Shown one piece after another: positions 14,306 to 20,277 of a stretch of DNA of 20,277 nt. The notes beneath the pieces were generated by a model. That model worked only from the letters and a program-made list of their open reading frames with translations. It ran no database searches and had not been told where the DNA came from. Source of the stretch: a virus. The DNA lies in IMG/VR virus record IMGVR_UViG_3300032116_010293, positions 1-20,277 of that record. One strand, 5' to 3'. Each line of letters begins with the position of its first letter. The first letter of the stretch is position 1. Both the position numbers and the translations under genes were made by a program.

Positions 14306-14538
14306 GTCAGCACCATTGCGGCGCTCAGCAGGCCACCGAGTCCCATGCCGATCAGAAAACTGCCGACATGACCCATCCACTCTTCGTCTCGGGCCTTAGC
14401 GTAACCGTGGCGGCGTCCGTGTGTGTAGCCTTCCTGATACCCGTCCTCATAGCCGAAGGGGTTCTCGTAGCCCATCCGGTGCAGGTCGCTGTCGATGGGC
14501 TTCGGTGGGGCTAAGATTTCTCCGGTCCACTCTGCCAT
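14302..14538 (-). CDS. Gly/Tyr-rich single-span membrane protein
   Basis: I chose ATG 14538 (TGATG overlap with the upstream stop); the product is 78 residues. A hydrophilic Gly/Tyr/His-rich stretch (NPFGYEDGYQEGYTHGRRHG at 26-45) precedes a C-terminal membrane segment (58-77), so it is tail-anchored in appearance. I do not recognise it. The dense GYxxGY repeats suggest a low-complexity interaction region. Confidence 0.66.
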   Translation of the reverse strand: MAEWTGEILAPPKPIDSDLHRMGYENPFGYEDGYQEGYTHGRRHGYAKARDEEWMGHVGSFLIGMGLGGLLSAAMVLT

Positions 14539-14735
14539 CACACCACCACCTCAAACCGCTCAGCGAAACCCGCTTCGCTCGTCACCGTCGTATTGTCCTG
14601 CGGGCGACCGCCTTCCTGATAGCGAACCCGCATCAGGACTCGCTTGTCCGTGGTGCGTGCCAGCAACATGCCTTCGAGACCGTCTTTCTTGCGACGGTGA
14701 GTCACGACGAAGGGTTGCTTTTCTGGCTTTTTCAT
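14538..14735 (-). CDS. Small basic protein of unknown function
   Basis: A 65-residue protein with a very basic start (MKKPEKQPFVVTHRRKKDG) and a strand-rich middle (GMLLARTTDKRVLMRVRYQEGG). It may be a small beta domain with nucleic-acid affinity, judged only by charge. The start overlaps the upstream stop by 4 bases and the stop overlaps the next start. No family is recognised. Confidence 0.66.
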   Translation of the reverse strand: MKKPEKQPFVVTHRRKKDGLEGMLLARTTDKRVLMRVRYQEGGRPQDNTTVTSEAGFAERFEVVV

Positions 14736-15106
14736 TGGTTACTCCCATTCTTTGCGTTGAGCCGCCGAAGCAGCGGGATCTGGTATTCTTCGCCAGTGTG
14801 GTGGCGGTAGAAGTCGCGCACATTGGCGAAGCAATCGTCGCGTCGCAGAATTTCCTGCTTCGCTGAGTCTGCGTCGCCTGCTGCATGGTGGAGAGAAATG
14901 GCCGAGTTCTTTGCCACTGCCAGTGCGCCAGCGCAGAAAGCAGTCTGAGGGTTGAACGGCCCGAAGTCGCTCATGTGACAGGCAGGCGCTTCATTCAACG
15001 CCAGTGCATCGGCGTAGAATTCTGCGGAATGACCACCGAGCCATCCTGCTGGTGCTTCTTTGCGCCACGGGCATTCTGCGCAGGCGACGCGATGCTTCAG
15101 TTCCAC
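14732..15106 (-). CDS. Cys-rich phage protein (DUF6283-like)
   Basis: From the GTG at 15106 (AAGGGGA upstream) the protein is 124 residues. The N-terminal half has a conserved-looking pattern: Cys9-x-x-Cys12 in ECPWRKEAP, then GWLGGHSAEFYADAL, then ACHM (43-44) and FCAGAL (Cys58). This set of Cys/His residues suggests a metal site, and the pattern matches a family I recall as DUF6283, present in many phages and actinobacterial genomes. No function is established. The C-terminal half is helical and charged. Confidence 0.75.
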   Translation of the reverse strand: MELKHRVACAECPWRKEAPAGWLGGHSAEFYADALALNEAPACHMSDFGPFNPQTAFCAGALAVAKNSAISLHHAAGDADSAKQEILRRDDCFANVRDFYRHHTGEEYQIPLLRRLNAKNGSNQ

Positions 15107-15117
15107 TATGCGTCCCC

Positions 15118-15381
15118 TTATTCTTCGCTGAAAAACTGAACCGCGTCGGCGCGGTCGATGTGCTGAAGCGCGGCCTGCTGCGGCGTCTCGTTGAGACTCG
15201 CCATGCTGTTGACCATGTTCCTGAAATCCATCAGCGTGTTGAACGCTTCTGCCACGTCAGCGGCGAACTCTGGAAAGGTCTGCCCTGCCAGTGCGTGATC
15301 GCCATACTCGACATACAGATTCAGGCGACTACGAACCTCCATGATCTTGTCGAACGGCGTCTGCTTACGGGTACGTCCCAT
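15118..15381 (-). CDS. Small helical protein of unknown function
   Basis: An 87-residue protein, mostly helical by eye: DKIMEVRSRLNLYVEYGDHAL, then EFAADVAEAFNTLMDFRNMV, then a Gln/Ala-rich end. GGGAG lies about 9 bases before the ATG. It is the first gene after the promoter-like site at 15427-15455 and leads the run that continues to 13644. I do not recognise the family. Confidence 0.66.
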   Translation of the reverse strand: MGRTRKQTPFDKIMEVRSRLNLYVEYGDHALAGQTFPEFAADVAEAFNTLMDFRNMVNSMASLNETPQQAALQHIDRADAVQFFSEE

Positions 15382-15426
15382 ATAATGTTACTCCCTATTC
15401 CGACTCACCATCGAGCCGACGAATCA

Positions 15427-15455
15427 CGCATAAGTTGAAAACCGAGTCGCGTCAA
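15427..15455 (-). promoter_or_regulatory. Candidate promoter in the 15382-15472 gap
   Basis: Minus strand: TTGACG (15450-15455), 17-base spacer with GACTCGG and TTTTCAACT, then TATGCG (15427-15432). This is the best-formed member of the shared site set. It lies in a 91-base gap, one of the few real intergenic spaces in the minus-strand block. Confidence 0.55.
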
Positions 15456-15472
15456 CAGTCCTCGGACAGCGA

Positions 15473-16084
15473 TCAGAATTTCTTCCCATCCGCCTTCAAG
15501 CGGTTCTCGATGCGATGATCCGCCCTCTGAGCATTATAAGCCCGCTTGGCAGCAATCACTTCCGGCAACCCATCATCACAGAAGACATCGGCCACGGCAT
15601 AGATACCACCGAGACACCGCCACAGGGCTTCGAGATATTTGGCGCGGTTCCCCTTCCGATACCCTTCCATAGCGGCGCTGATGCAGTTAACCAGTTCCAT
15701 CACCTGACGACTAGTGGAGTGCGTCGTCCATTGCCACTGCTGCCAGTTGGAGCGCACCACGCGGTCGAAGTTCATCCCTGCCGCATCGCAGCCCAGCAGA
15801 TCGTAGAGCCGTATTGCAGCGTCGGCCAGTTCCACGTCGAAGCCGTAGAGTTCCGGCAGCTTGTCGTCCATCGCTCCATTGCTCCACGCCTCATGCGCTT
15901 CGCTGAGTTCCGTGACAATCAGCATCAACATTTCGGGGCGACTGCGCGTCTCGATGATCGACTCGCCGGTTGTGATGTTGGTCCACCATCCTGCCGCGAT
16001 GTTGTCCTGATGGATCTCGGCGGCGAGACTGGTATGCTCGATGTCGAGCGAGGCTGGGGTTTCGGTTTCACGTTCGAGAGTCAT
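15473..16084 (-). CDS. MazG-like nucleotide pyrophosphohydrolase
   Basis: The 203-residue protein has the metal-binding helices of the all-alpha NTP pyrophosphatase superfamily: Glu59-x-x-Glu62 in TELSEAHEAW and Glu85-x-x-Asp88 in VELADAAIRLYDLL. AGGAGA six bases upstream supports the ATG. Such enzymes hydrolyse (d)NTPs to monophosphates; in phages they have been linked to nucleotide recycling or clearing of alarmones and modified nucleotides. The C-terminal 100 residues (helical, with WRCLGGIYAVADVF) are an extension beyond the core. The family assignment is good, the substrate unknown. Confidence 0.82.
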   Translation of the reverse strand: MTLERETETPASLDIEHTSLAAEIHQDNIAAGWWTNITTGESIIETRSRPEMLMLIVTELSEAHEAWSNGAMDDKLPELYGFDVELADAAIRLYDLLGCDAAGMNFDRVVRSNWQQWQWTTHSTSRQVMELVNCISAAMEGYRKGNRAKYLEALWRCLGGIYAVADVFCDDGLPEVIAAKRAYNAQRADHRIENRLKADGKKF

Positions 16085-16114
16085 TTCAGGTCTCCTGTTG
16101 AGGTGTTGGGACGG

Positions 16115-16204
16115 TCATTTGAGAATGAACCACATGATGAACAGGAAGATCATCAGCGTTCCGATGTTGTCGATGGCTTCGACAATTTCTGCGGCACCTT
16201 CCAT
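16115..16204 (-). CDS. 29-residue single-span membrane peptide
   Basis: This very short frame encodes an acidic N-terminus (MEGAAEIVEAIDNIG) followed by a hydrophobic segment (LMIFLFIMWFIL) and a final Lys. GGGGGAGGG lies just upstream, and the start overlaps the previous stop (TGATG). It fills the gap between two genes. The coupling and clean topology support translation, although chance cannot be excluded at this length. Confidence 0.55.
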   Translation of the reverse strand: MEGAAEIVEAIDNIGTLMIFLFIMWFILK

Positions 16205-16587
16205 CACCCTCCCCCTTGCGGCGCAGCGGGAATGGGCATCCAGTGGGTGAACGTCCAATCACCGTTCATCCCGCTTCCGTATGGCTTGCCACGGAAAAAC
16301 GTCCCCATGACCACCCCCTTAGGGCGCGGCTCTGGGTGCGAATAGATTGTGCGAATGTCGGCGCACCACAAAAGAACCGGTTCGTCGTCAACCGCATTGG
16401 CGCTGTCTGCAATGTCCTGCCACCCCTGCGCCGCCAGTTCGGCCTCAAGCTGGGCGATGCGGGCTTGCAGAACTTCGATATGGTCAAGCGCCAGCCAAAA
16501 CTCTTCCGGCGTGTATTCGCCAACAGCGGACACCATGCCTTCCGGTTCCAACTTGCGCCATTCTGCGATCTGTTCCGGTGTAATCAT
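16204..16587 (-). CDS. Coiled-coil protein with DUF551-like C-terminus
   Basis: From ATG 16587, which overlaps the upstream stop (ATGA), the protein is 127 residues. It has an N-terminal TPEQIAEWRKLEPEG segment, a coiled coil (ALDHIEVLQARIAQLEAELA) and a C-terminal domain (WQDIADSANAVDDEPVLLW ... GDWTFTHWMPIPAAP). The W...VLLW...THWMPIP pattern is that of DUF551, a small phage domain of unknown function. The coiled-coil DNA is 34/35 identical to part of the gene at 18289-18672, and each of these genes follows a copy of the same 140-bp repeat. Confidence 0.75.
   Translation of the reverse strand: MITPEQIAEWRKLEPEGMVSAVGEYTPEEFWLALDHIEVLQARIAQLEAELAAQGWQDIADSANAVDDEPVLLWCADIRTIYSHPEPRPKGVVMGTFFRGKPYGSGMNGDWTFTHWMPIPAAPQGGG
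16430..16464. repeat. 35-bp coiled-coil-coding repeat, copy 1
   Basis: Matches 18431-18465 at 34 of 35 bases, same strand and frame, and encodes ARIAQLEAELA in both genes. Flanks diverge, so only this stretch of the coiled coil is conserved at DNA level. Confidence 0.8.
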
Positions 16588-16727
16588 CGGCCCTTCCCCT
16601 TCTGATACAGATGCGGGTGACGTTCCCGCGTGATGCGCCATGCCCGCTCGTCAACTTTGGACATGGGTTCGATCTTCCCCCACACACGCGAGGGCTTCGG
16701 GATGCGGTGGATCGGGAGGGCGGTCAT
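16584..16727 (-). CDS. Small basic protein (intact copy of duplicated gene)
   Basis: A 47-residue basic product: MTALPIHRIPKPSRVWGKIE, then SKVDERAWRITRERHPHLYQ and KGKGR. It starts with an ATGA overlap on the membrane-protein stop and ends with an ATGA overlap into the DUF551-like gene. A near-identical DNA copy lies at 18672-18814, where one extra base breaks the frame. The end RERHPHLYQKGKGR resembles the RHPHLKK segment of the HTH protein at 13134-13391, which may reflect common descent. The function is unknown. Confidence 0.7.
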   Translation of the reverse strand: MTALPIHRIPKPSRVWGKIEPMSKVDERAWRITRERHPHLYQKGKGR

Positions 16728-16729
16728 GC
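16588..16729. repeat. 142-bp direct repeat, intact copy
   Basis: This stretch reappears in the same orientation at 18672-18814, nearly base for base. Differences cluster at 16676-16688 versus the corresponding stretch near 18760-18773, where the second copy is one base longer. It spans the whole 47-codon gene. Confidence 0.85.
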
Positions 16730-17065
16730 CTTTGCTCCCGGGCGCTGCTTGTCGCTTTCTCGCATCAAAAGGCGCGCCATCATGAAGCAGCTACCCTCAG
16801 TGGTAGCCAAGACATAGACCACACCCACAGCGGCAATCTTCGCCAGAGAACCAGTCGTCAGGGCTTGAAAAAGCACCCCAAAGAGCCCGACCTGAATGAC
16901 AAACCAAACGCCGTTGGAAGCCCACGAGCAACGGCGATGATACGCAACGTCCGCACTGTTGCGCGACCGGCTTACGGCAGTAAATGCCATGTTCTGCACG
17001 AATGCAGCGGCACCTAGAACGGGAAGAGTGGCCCACAGGGGGGCGTTCGTAATCGTGTCAATCAT
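16724..17065 (-). CDS. Three-span membrane protein
   Basis: From ATG 17065, overlapping the upstream stop by 4 bases, the product is 113 residues. Hydrophobic segments are at about 12-30, 52-69 and 75-95. Between the first two is an FTAVSRSRNSADVAYHRRCS loop followed by WASNGVWF. The QNxxFTxVSRxRNS...YH...SNxxWF pattern looks conserved and familiar from phage membrane proteins, but I cannot name the family. It has a basic C-terminal tail. Confidence 0.7.
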   Translation of the reverse strand: MIDTITNAPLWATLPVLGAAAFVQNMAFTAVSRSRNSADVAYHRRCSWASNGVWFVIQVGLFGVLFQALTTGSLAKIAAVGVVYVLATTEGSCFMMARLLMRESDKQRPGAKA

Positions 17066-17802
17066 GCTGTAATATCCTGTTCTGCAATGTGGCAAAGGAA
17101 GTCGCATCGCGGTGCCATCGCGCCAGTTGTCGGAATGTCACTCGGCAAGTCGTCCAAGCTGAAACGCTCATCCCCGCATCCCGGCAGGCGAACCAGCTTT
17201 GACCCAAATCTGCGCGATTGCTCGGCCCTGCGCGCAAACACCTCGGGAAACTCTTTACGCACTAGCGCCCAATAGTTCGGGCTTGTGGCCTTAACGCAGC
17301 CGATGCAGTTGGCGTTCGGAAAGCCCATCGCATAAACACGCGGAGGCTTAATCCCCGCCCGATCGATCATGGCAAGGCACCCCTCTTTGGTGATACCGCG
17401 CTCAATCAGCGGTGCGCGTTGCTTCATATCGGGATAGGTGGCCTTCATCCTCTCCCATCTGGCAACGTCATTGCTGTCGGCGGTGTAACCCCAAAAGTGG
17501 AAGTCAGACGGGCGCTGGAAGTCGAGACGGGGTGCGACCTTGAGCGCACTGGTGCAAGGCGCGCCCGCAATTCCGGCATGGTATTTGCGGGCCTCAAAGA
17601 CCTCGTCGATGGTGCCGCCGCCGATGTAGGTGATTGGCTTGCCGAACCACGATTCACAGTCGCGCGAAAAGCGCCCGTTGTCATCGTCCTCGCTGCTCCG
17701 CATATCGCACTGGACGACAAGCGCATCGGGAAGCTCGGCAAGCACCAGCTTGGACATGACTGCGCTGGCGGCACCGCTGCTGAACCATGCGATCTGCCGC
17801 AT
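17062..17802 (-). CDS. PP-loop / PAPS-reductase-like protein
   Basis: I favour ATG 17802 (TGATG overlap); a GTG at 17805 would add one residue. The 246-residue protein has a PP-loop variant near the N-terminus (FSSGAASAV, 7-15), then QCDMRSSEDDDNGRFSRDCE, PCTSALK (82-88), FWGYTADSND, MGFPNANCIGCVKA with Cys166-x-x-Cys169, and terminal Cys233 and Cys237. This is the adenine nucleotide alpha-hydrolase fold of PAPS reductases and related thiolation enzymes, with ATP or PAPS bound at the loop and cysteines possibly holding an Fe-S cluster or zinc. In a phage, nucleic-acid or nucleotide modification is plausible but unproven. Confidence 0.78.
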   Translation of the reverse strand: MRQIAWFSSGAASAVMSKLVLAELPDALVVQCDMRSSEDDDNGRFSRDCESWFGKPITYIGGGTIDEVFEARKYHAGIAGAPCTSALKVAPRLDFQRPSDFHFWGYTADSNDVARWERMKATYPDMKQRAPLIERGITKEGCLAMIDRAGIKPPRVYAMGFPNANCIGCVKATSPNYWALVRKEFPEVFARRAEQSRRFGSKLVRLPGCGDERFSLDDLPSDIPTTGAMAPRCDFLCHIAEQDITA

Positions 17803-18302
17803 CACTTCCCCCTTTCCGCAGCAAGAGCGCGGAGAGCGGCGGCGACGAGGGCAAGCGCGGGGGTGGTCGCAATGCCATGCAGTTTCTCAAAGGAAACATC
17901 ACCCTGTTCGTTGCGCGTCCAGCGCCGAAGGGTGCCGCGATGATAGGCGGGCTTGCATTCGTTGCCCCTTGCAAATGCTTGCACGGCGGGAAGCCACCCC
18001 TCCGGCACCAGCGACATGGCCGCGTCGAGTGATGCGGTGAAAGCGGGTGGGTCGCTTTCCGGCCAGAAGTTAGCGGCAACGCTTGAGCGATATTCACTGA
18101 TCGCACCAGCCTTGTCGTCTGCGGTGAAATAGGGCGGAAACCAGAGCAAGCCGCGCTCACTAGAACCATTGATGTTTGTGCAGCAAAACTCGTCGCGCAC
18201 ATATCCAAAAGCCAATGCGACTTCCGCATCCACCTCCCGATCTGGCCTCGTCAGCGCCTCCACGCGCTCCGCCAGCGCCTCCAATTCATCAGCCCTGTCC
18301 AT
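17802..18302 (-). CDS. Phage ABA-sandwich-domain protein
   Basis: From ATG 18302 (GAGGAG about 8 bases upstream) the protein is 166 residues. It starts with a DELEALAERVEALTRPDREVDAEVA helix, has a variable middle with WFPPYFTADD, then PAFTASLDAAMSLVPEGW, and ends ATTPALALVAAALRALAAE. The LTxPDREVDAxVA ... FTASLDAAMxLVPEGW ... TPALALxxAALRA pattern is that of small proteins common in alphaproteobacterial phages and prophages, known as the phage ABA sandwich domain. No biochemical role is known to me. It overlaps the upstream coiled-coil gene by 14 bases. Confidence 0.78.
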   Translation of the reverse strand: MDRADELEALAERVEALTRPDREVDAEVALAFGYVRDEFCCTNINGSSERGLLWFPPYFTADDKAGAISEYRSSVAANFWPESDPPAFTASLDAAMSLVPEGWLPAVQAFARGNECKPAYHRGTLRRWTRNEQGDVSFEKLHGIATTPALALVAAALRALAAERGK

Positions 18303-18672
18303 TGCGTATCTCCTCAATCTTGGCGGTGAGCTTTGGGGCAAGGGCGCGCAAGGCATCATCAACCTCGCTGCAATGAGGATGGGGCACCCAGTCCACATTC
18401 CTCGCCACAAGCGCCATCGCCTCCCGCGCCGCCGCTAGTTCGGCCTCAAGCTGGGCGATGCGGGCCTTCAAGGCGTGATGGTGCGCGTCCTCGGCAGCCT
18501 TCCACCCTTCAAGTTCTGCGACATCGGCTTGCAGGGCTTCGATGCGGTCGGCGGCTTCGGTCATGACCTCGTTTGCCGCTTCAATGTCGAACAATTCCGT
18601 TGAATTGTCCTCATGAAGCCCAAATGCAGGCACGCCGTGCCGCAGCACCTCGATCAGATCTTCATCACCCAC
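18289..18672 (-). CDS. Coiled-coil protein downstream of the broken repeat copy
   Basis: The GTG at 18672 has AGGAG 7 bases upstream and gives 127 residues; upstream ATG frames run into the repeat in another frame. A long heptad-like stretch covers about 38-90 (TEAADRIEALQADVAELEGW, later ALKARIAQLEAELAAAREAM), then a VDWVPHPHCSEVDDALRAL region. It shares ARIAQLEAELA, and its DNA, with the DUF551-like gene, but lacks that domain. I do not recognise the family. Confidence 0.68.
   Translation of the reverse strand: MGDEDLIEVLRHGVPAFGLHEDNSTELFDIEAANEVMTEAADRIEALQADVAELEGWKAAEDAHHHALKARIAQLEAELAAAREAMALVARNVDWVPHPHCSEVDDALRALAPKLTAKIEEIRNGQG
18431..18465. repeat. 35-bp coiled-coil-coding repeat, copy 2
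   Basis: One mismatch in 35 with 16430-16464, same strand and reading frame. Confidence 0.8.
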
Positions 18673-18812
18673 GGCCCTTCTCCTTCTGATACAGATGCGG
18701 GTGACGTTCCCGCGTGATGCGCCATGCCCGCTCGTCAACTTTGGACATGGGTTCGATCTTGCCCCACGTCATGCGAGGGCTTCGGGATGCGGTGGATCGG
18801 GAGGGCGGTCAT
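18665..18812 (-). pseudogene. Frameshifted second copy of the 47-residue gene
   Basis: The ATG at 18812 opens like the intact gene (MTALPIHRIPKPS), but an extra base within about 18760-18773 shifts it into an early stop. An in-frame ATG at 18772 could still give 35 residues (MTWGKIEPMSKVDERAWRIT and onward, ending QKEKGRG), with no visible ribosome site of its own. It may therefore be a decaying gene or a short, coupled version. The changes creating the new ATG sit exactly at the shift, so restart by translational coupling is conceivable. Confidence 0.65.
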
Positions 18813-18814
18813 GC
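18672..18814. repeat. 143-bp direct repeat, frameshifted copy
   Basis: Second copy of 16588-16729 in the same orientation, one base longer, with nearly all other positions identical. About 2.1 kb separates the two. Confidence 0.85.
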
Positions 18815-18982
18815 GTCGTCCTCTTCGTCTTGCCAGAGGGTCGCGTCGTTCAGGACACGCGCCCAACTGTGGGCATCGCTCTGGTCAAGCCCGACCGCCT
18901 CGGAAACGTCCCGCAAGCGCGTGGCGAGCCGGATCATTTCGGCGTATGTCAACCCGCGAATGGTTTTCCAAACTTCTTCCAT
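18809..18982 (-). CDS. Small acidic-tailed protein of unknown function
   Basis: Three consecutive ATGs stand at 18988-18980; AAGGAGA is best spaced for the third (18982), giving 57 residues. The protein has two helices (TYAEMIRLATRLRDVSEAVG and DQSDAHSWARVLNDATLWQ) and an acidic end (DEEDDA). Its stop overlaps the start of the frameshifted repeat gene (ATGA). I do not recognise it. Confidence 0.68.
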   Translation of the reverse strand: MEEVWKTIRGLTYAEMIRLATRLRDVSEAVGLDQSDAHSWARVLNDATLWQDEEDDA

Positions 18983-19016
18983 CATCATTCTCCTTCATCC
19001 TGCCCGCGATGGGCGG

Positions 19017-19628
19017 TTACGGGCCAACCCGGGCGCGGGCGCAGGTGTGGCGGGCGGCTTCGCTGCATCGCCAAGCATCATCTTCGATCAGATGCTTGGG
19101 CGTGTCGTTTGCGCCCTGCCTATAGCCCTCGCGGTAGGCGGCCTCGATTGCCTCACTCGGCCAAGCTTTCGGAGCGCGGCGCAAGGTTTCGCGGATGGCG
19201 AGGCGGGCGGCTTGGCGGGCAGTATAGCTTGCGGGAGGAGCCTTGTGCGTTTCGTATGCCTTGTCTGAACACTCCCGCGCCAACGCCTCAATCTCTTCCT
19301 CGCTCATGCCCGCGACAGGGGCGAGAGGAAGGGCGGCAAGCTCTATGCCACGGCGAATGGCGGAAAGGGCAATCTCATGGGTCGGAGTGTTGTCCCAGCT
19401 TCCGTCCCGATGGCGCGCGGCTGCGGCGAGGCAATCTCGCCTTTCCATGTGCAGCGCACAAATCTCCCGCGCTTCGATCAGAAACAGGTCAACCTCCCCC
19501 GCCCGCAGTTCGGCAAGGCGGGCGCGGCGGGTTTCAAGCGCCAGTTCGATGTGGCCGTTATCCGGCAGCAGATTTTGCACCTGTTCCAGCGCGGCAATCT
19601 CGCGCTCAAGGTTTTCGATTTCGCTCAT
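19017..19628 (-). CDS. Coiled-coil/helical phage protein of unknown function
   Basis: From ATG 19628 (ATGA overlap with the pentapeptide gene stop) the protein is 203 residues. An N-terminal coiled coil ([36 protein letters not shown]) is followed by helical segments, an [13 protein letters not shown] helix and [20 protein letters not shown] near the end. The composition, rich in Ala, Glu and Arg, is typical of accessory phage proteins; I cannot name a family. A 28-34 base gap separates it from the next gene. Confidence 0.7.
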   Translation of the reverse strand: MSEIENLEREIAALEQVQNLLPDNGHIELALETRRARLAELRAGEVDLFLIEAREICALHMERRDCLAAAARHRDGSWDNTPTHEIALSAIRRGIELAALPLAPVAGMSEEEIEALARECSDKAYETHKAPPASYTARQAARLAIRETLRRAPKAWPSEAIEAAYREGYRQGANDTPKHLIEDDAWRCSEAARHTCARARVGP

Positions 19629-20277
19629 GCTTGGGGTTCCTCTTCGCCAATCGCAATGCCAGTGAGCCGCGCATATTCGAGCGCCCATTCCAGAGCCTTC
19701 GCCGCACGAAAACCACCTTCGCTATCGTCGCCCGGTTTCATGCCCCTGTGGATCGGCGCAAACCATTGCTCGGCAGGCGATGAAGCCTGATGCGGAATGC
19801 CCGATGCACCGCCATTTTCCAGCGTGCCGACAAGGCAGGCGCACTCACCTTCATAAGTCGAGCCGTCCACGCGGCCATCGCGCAAAGCGTTAATCAGGTG
19901 CGGCACTTCGGCATGGCCCATTGCGAGGATCATGAAGAAGTCGGCTTTGATGTGCCGCAGGTCGGCATCGATCAGGTCGGCACCGCTCAGGTTGGCACCG
20001 CTCAGGTCGGCACCGCTCAGGTTGGCATTGCGCAGGTTGGCATTGCGCAGGTCGGCACCGCTCAGGTTGGCATTGCGCAGGTCGGCACCGCTCAGGTCGG
20101 CATCGATCAGGTCGGCACCGCTCAGGTCGGCACCGCTCAGGTTGGCATTGCGCAGGTCGGCATCGATCAGGTCGGCACCGCTCAGGTCGGCATCGATCAG
20201 GTCGGCACCGCTCAGGTTGGCACCGCTCAGGTTGGCATTGCGCAGGTCGGCATTGCGCAGGTTGGCACCGCTCAGGT
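19625..20277 (-). CDS. Pentapeptide-repeat protein, 5' end outside window
   Basis: The frame is open to the window edge, so the start is missing. From the edge to 19958 it is a run of A(D/N)LxX repeats (21 full 15-base units) built only from LSGA, LRNA and LIDA steps. After the repeats comes a C-terminal domain starting [20 protein letters not shown], with [20 protein letters not shown] and [12 protein letters not shown]. The repeats should form a right-handed quadrilateral beta-helix; some such proteins mimic DNA and bind gyrase, but many have no known role. The C-terminal [14 protein letters not shown] segment looks like one often attached to pentapeptide repeats in phages. Its stop overlaps the next start. 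Confidence 0.88.
   Translation of the reverse strand, partial: LSGANLRNADLRNANLSGANLSGADLIDADLSGADLIDADLRNANLSGADLSGADLIDADLSGADLRNANLSGADLRNANLRNANLSGADLSGANLSGADLIDADLRHIKADFFMILAMGHAEVPHLINALRDGRVDGSTYEGECACLVGTLENGGASGIPHQASSPAEQWFAPIHRGMKPGDDSEGGFRAAKALEWALEYARLTGIAIGEEEPQA
19958..20277. repeat. 15-bp tandem repeat array coding pentapeptides
   Basis: There are 21 complete 15-base units plus 5 bases, continuing past the edge. Each plus-strand unit is CAGGT(C/T)GGCA followed by CCGCT, TCGAT or TTGCG. Only five unit types are seen, so the array is much more uniform in DNA than a beta-helix requires. Confidence 0.95.

Noticed and set aside
19958-20277. CRISPR-like repeat array
   Set aside because: Units are 15 bases, contiguous and without spacers, and they encode pentapeptide repeats in frame.

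Overview
The window looks like part of a tailed-phage genome (siphovirus-like) infecting an alphaproteobacterium, quite possibly a sphingomonad or relative. Three things suggest this: a tail-hub protein of the gene-transfer-agent/TIM-barrel tail type, a GapR/DUF2312 protein (a family centred on Alphaproteobacteria), and small accessory proteins of types I associate with alphaproteobacterial prophages. I see no integrase, tRNA, rRNA, IS or CRISPR array. The host is an inference from protein resemblance, not a search.

Layout. (1) 1-6627, plus strand: late genes. The 3' part of a very large tail-tip/receptor-binding protein (1-3105) is followed by a nested stem-loop ending one base before the holin start. 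Then comes a tightly overlapping lysis cassette: holin, N-acetylmuramidase, i-spanin, o-spanin lipoprotein and an XhlA-like membrane protein. An HTH-metallophosphoesterase and a small acidic protein close the run. (2) 6611-20277, minus strand: early/metabolic genes converging on the late block. From upstream (right) to downstream (left): a pentapeptide-repeat protein cut by the window edge; small accessory proteins containing a duplicated gene; a PP-loop/PAPS-reductase-like protein; a MazG-like protein; a string of tiny soluble and membrane proteins; two small HTH proteins; a dNMP kinase; class I ribonucleotide reductase (nrdA, nrdB); a GapR-like protein; and an MT-A70 adenine methyltransferase.

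How the genes work together. The minus-strand block supplies dNTPs (ribonucleotide reductase, dNMP kinase, MazG-like pyrophosphohydrolase), chromatin/DNA-modifying functions (GapR-like, MT-A70) and probable regulators (HTH proteins). Most genes overlap by 1-4 bases (ATGA or TGATG), so translation is probably coupled. Several intergenic sites share a promoter-like sequence (TTG-N-TTCAACT core, then a -10-like hexamer), suggesting internal re-initiation. The plus-strand block covers adsorption and lysis.

Most interesting signals: a recurrent acidic-aromatic tail, (D/E)F(D/E)xLF, on three otherwise unrelated minus-strand proteins, two of which share it almost exactly at DNA level; the nested RNA stem abutting the holin start; a duplicated and partly decayed two-gene module; and a very homogeneous 15-bp pentapeptide-coding tandem array.
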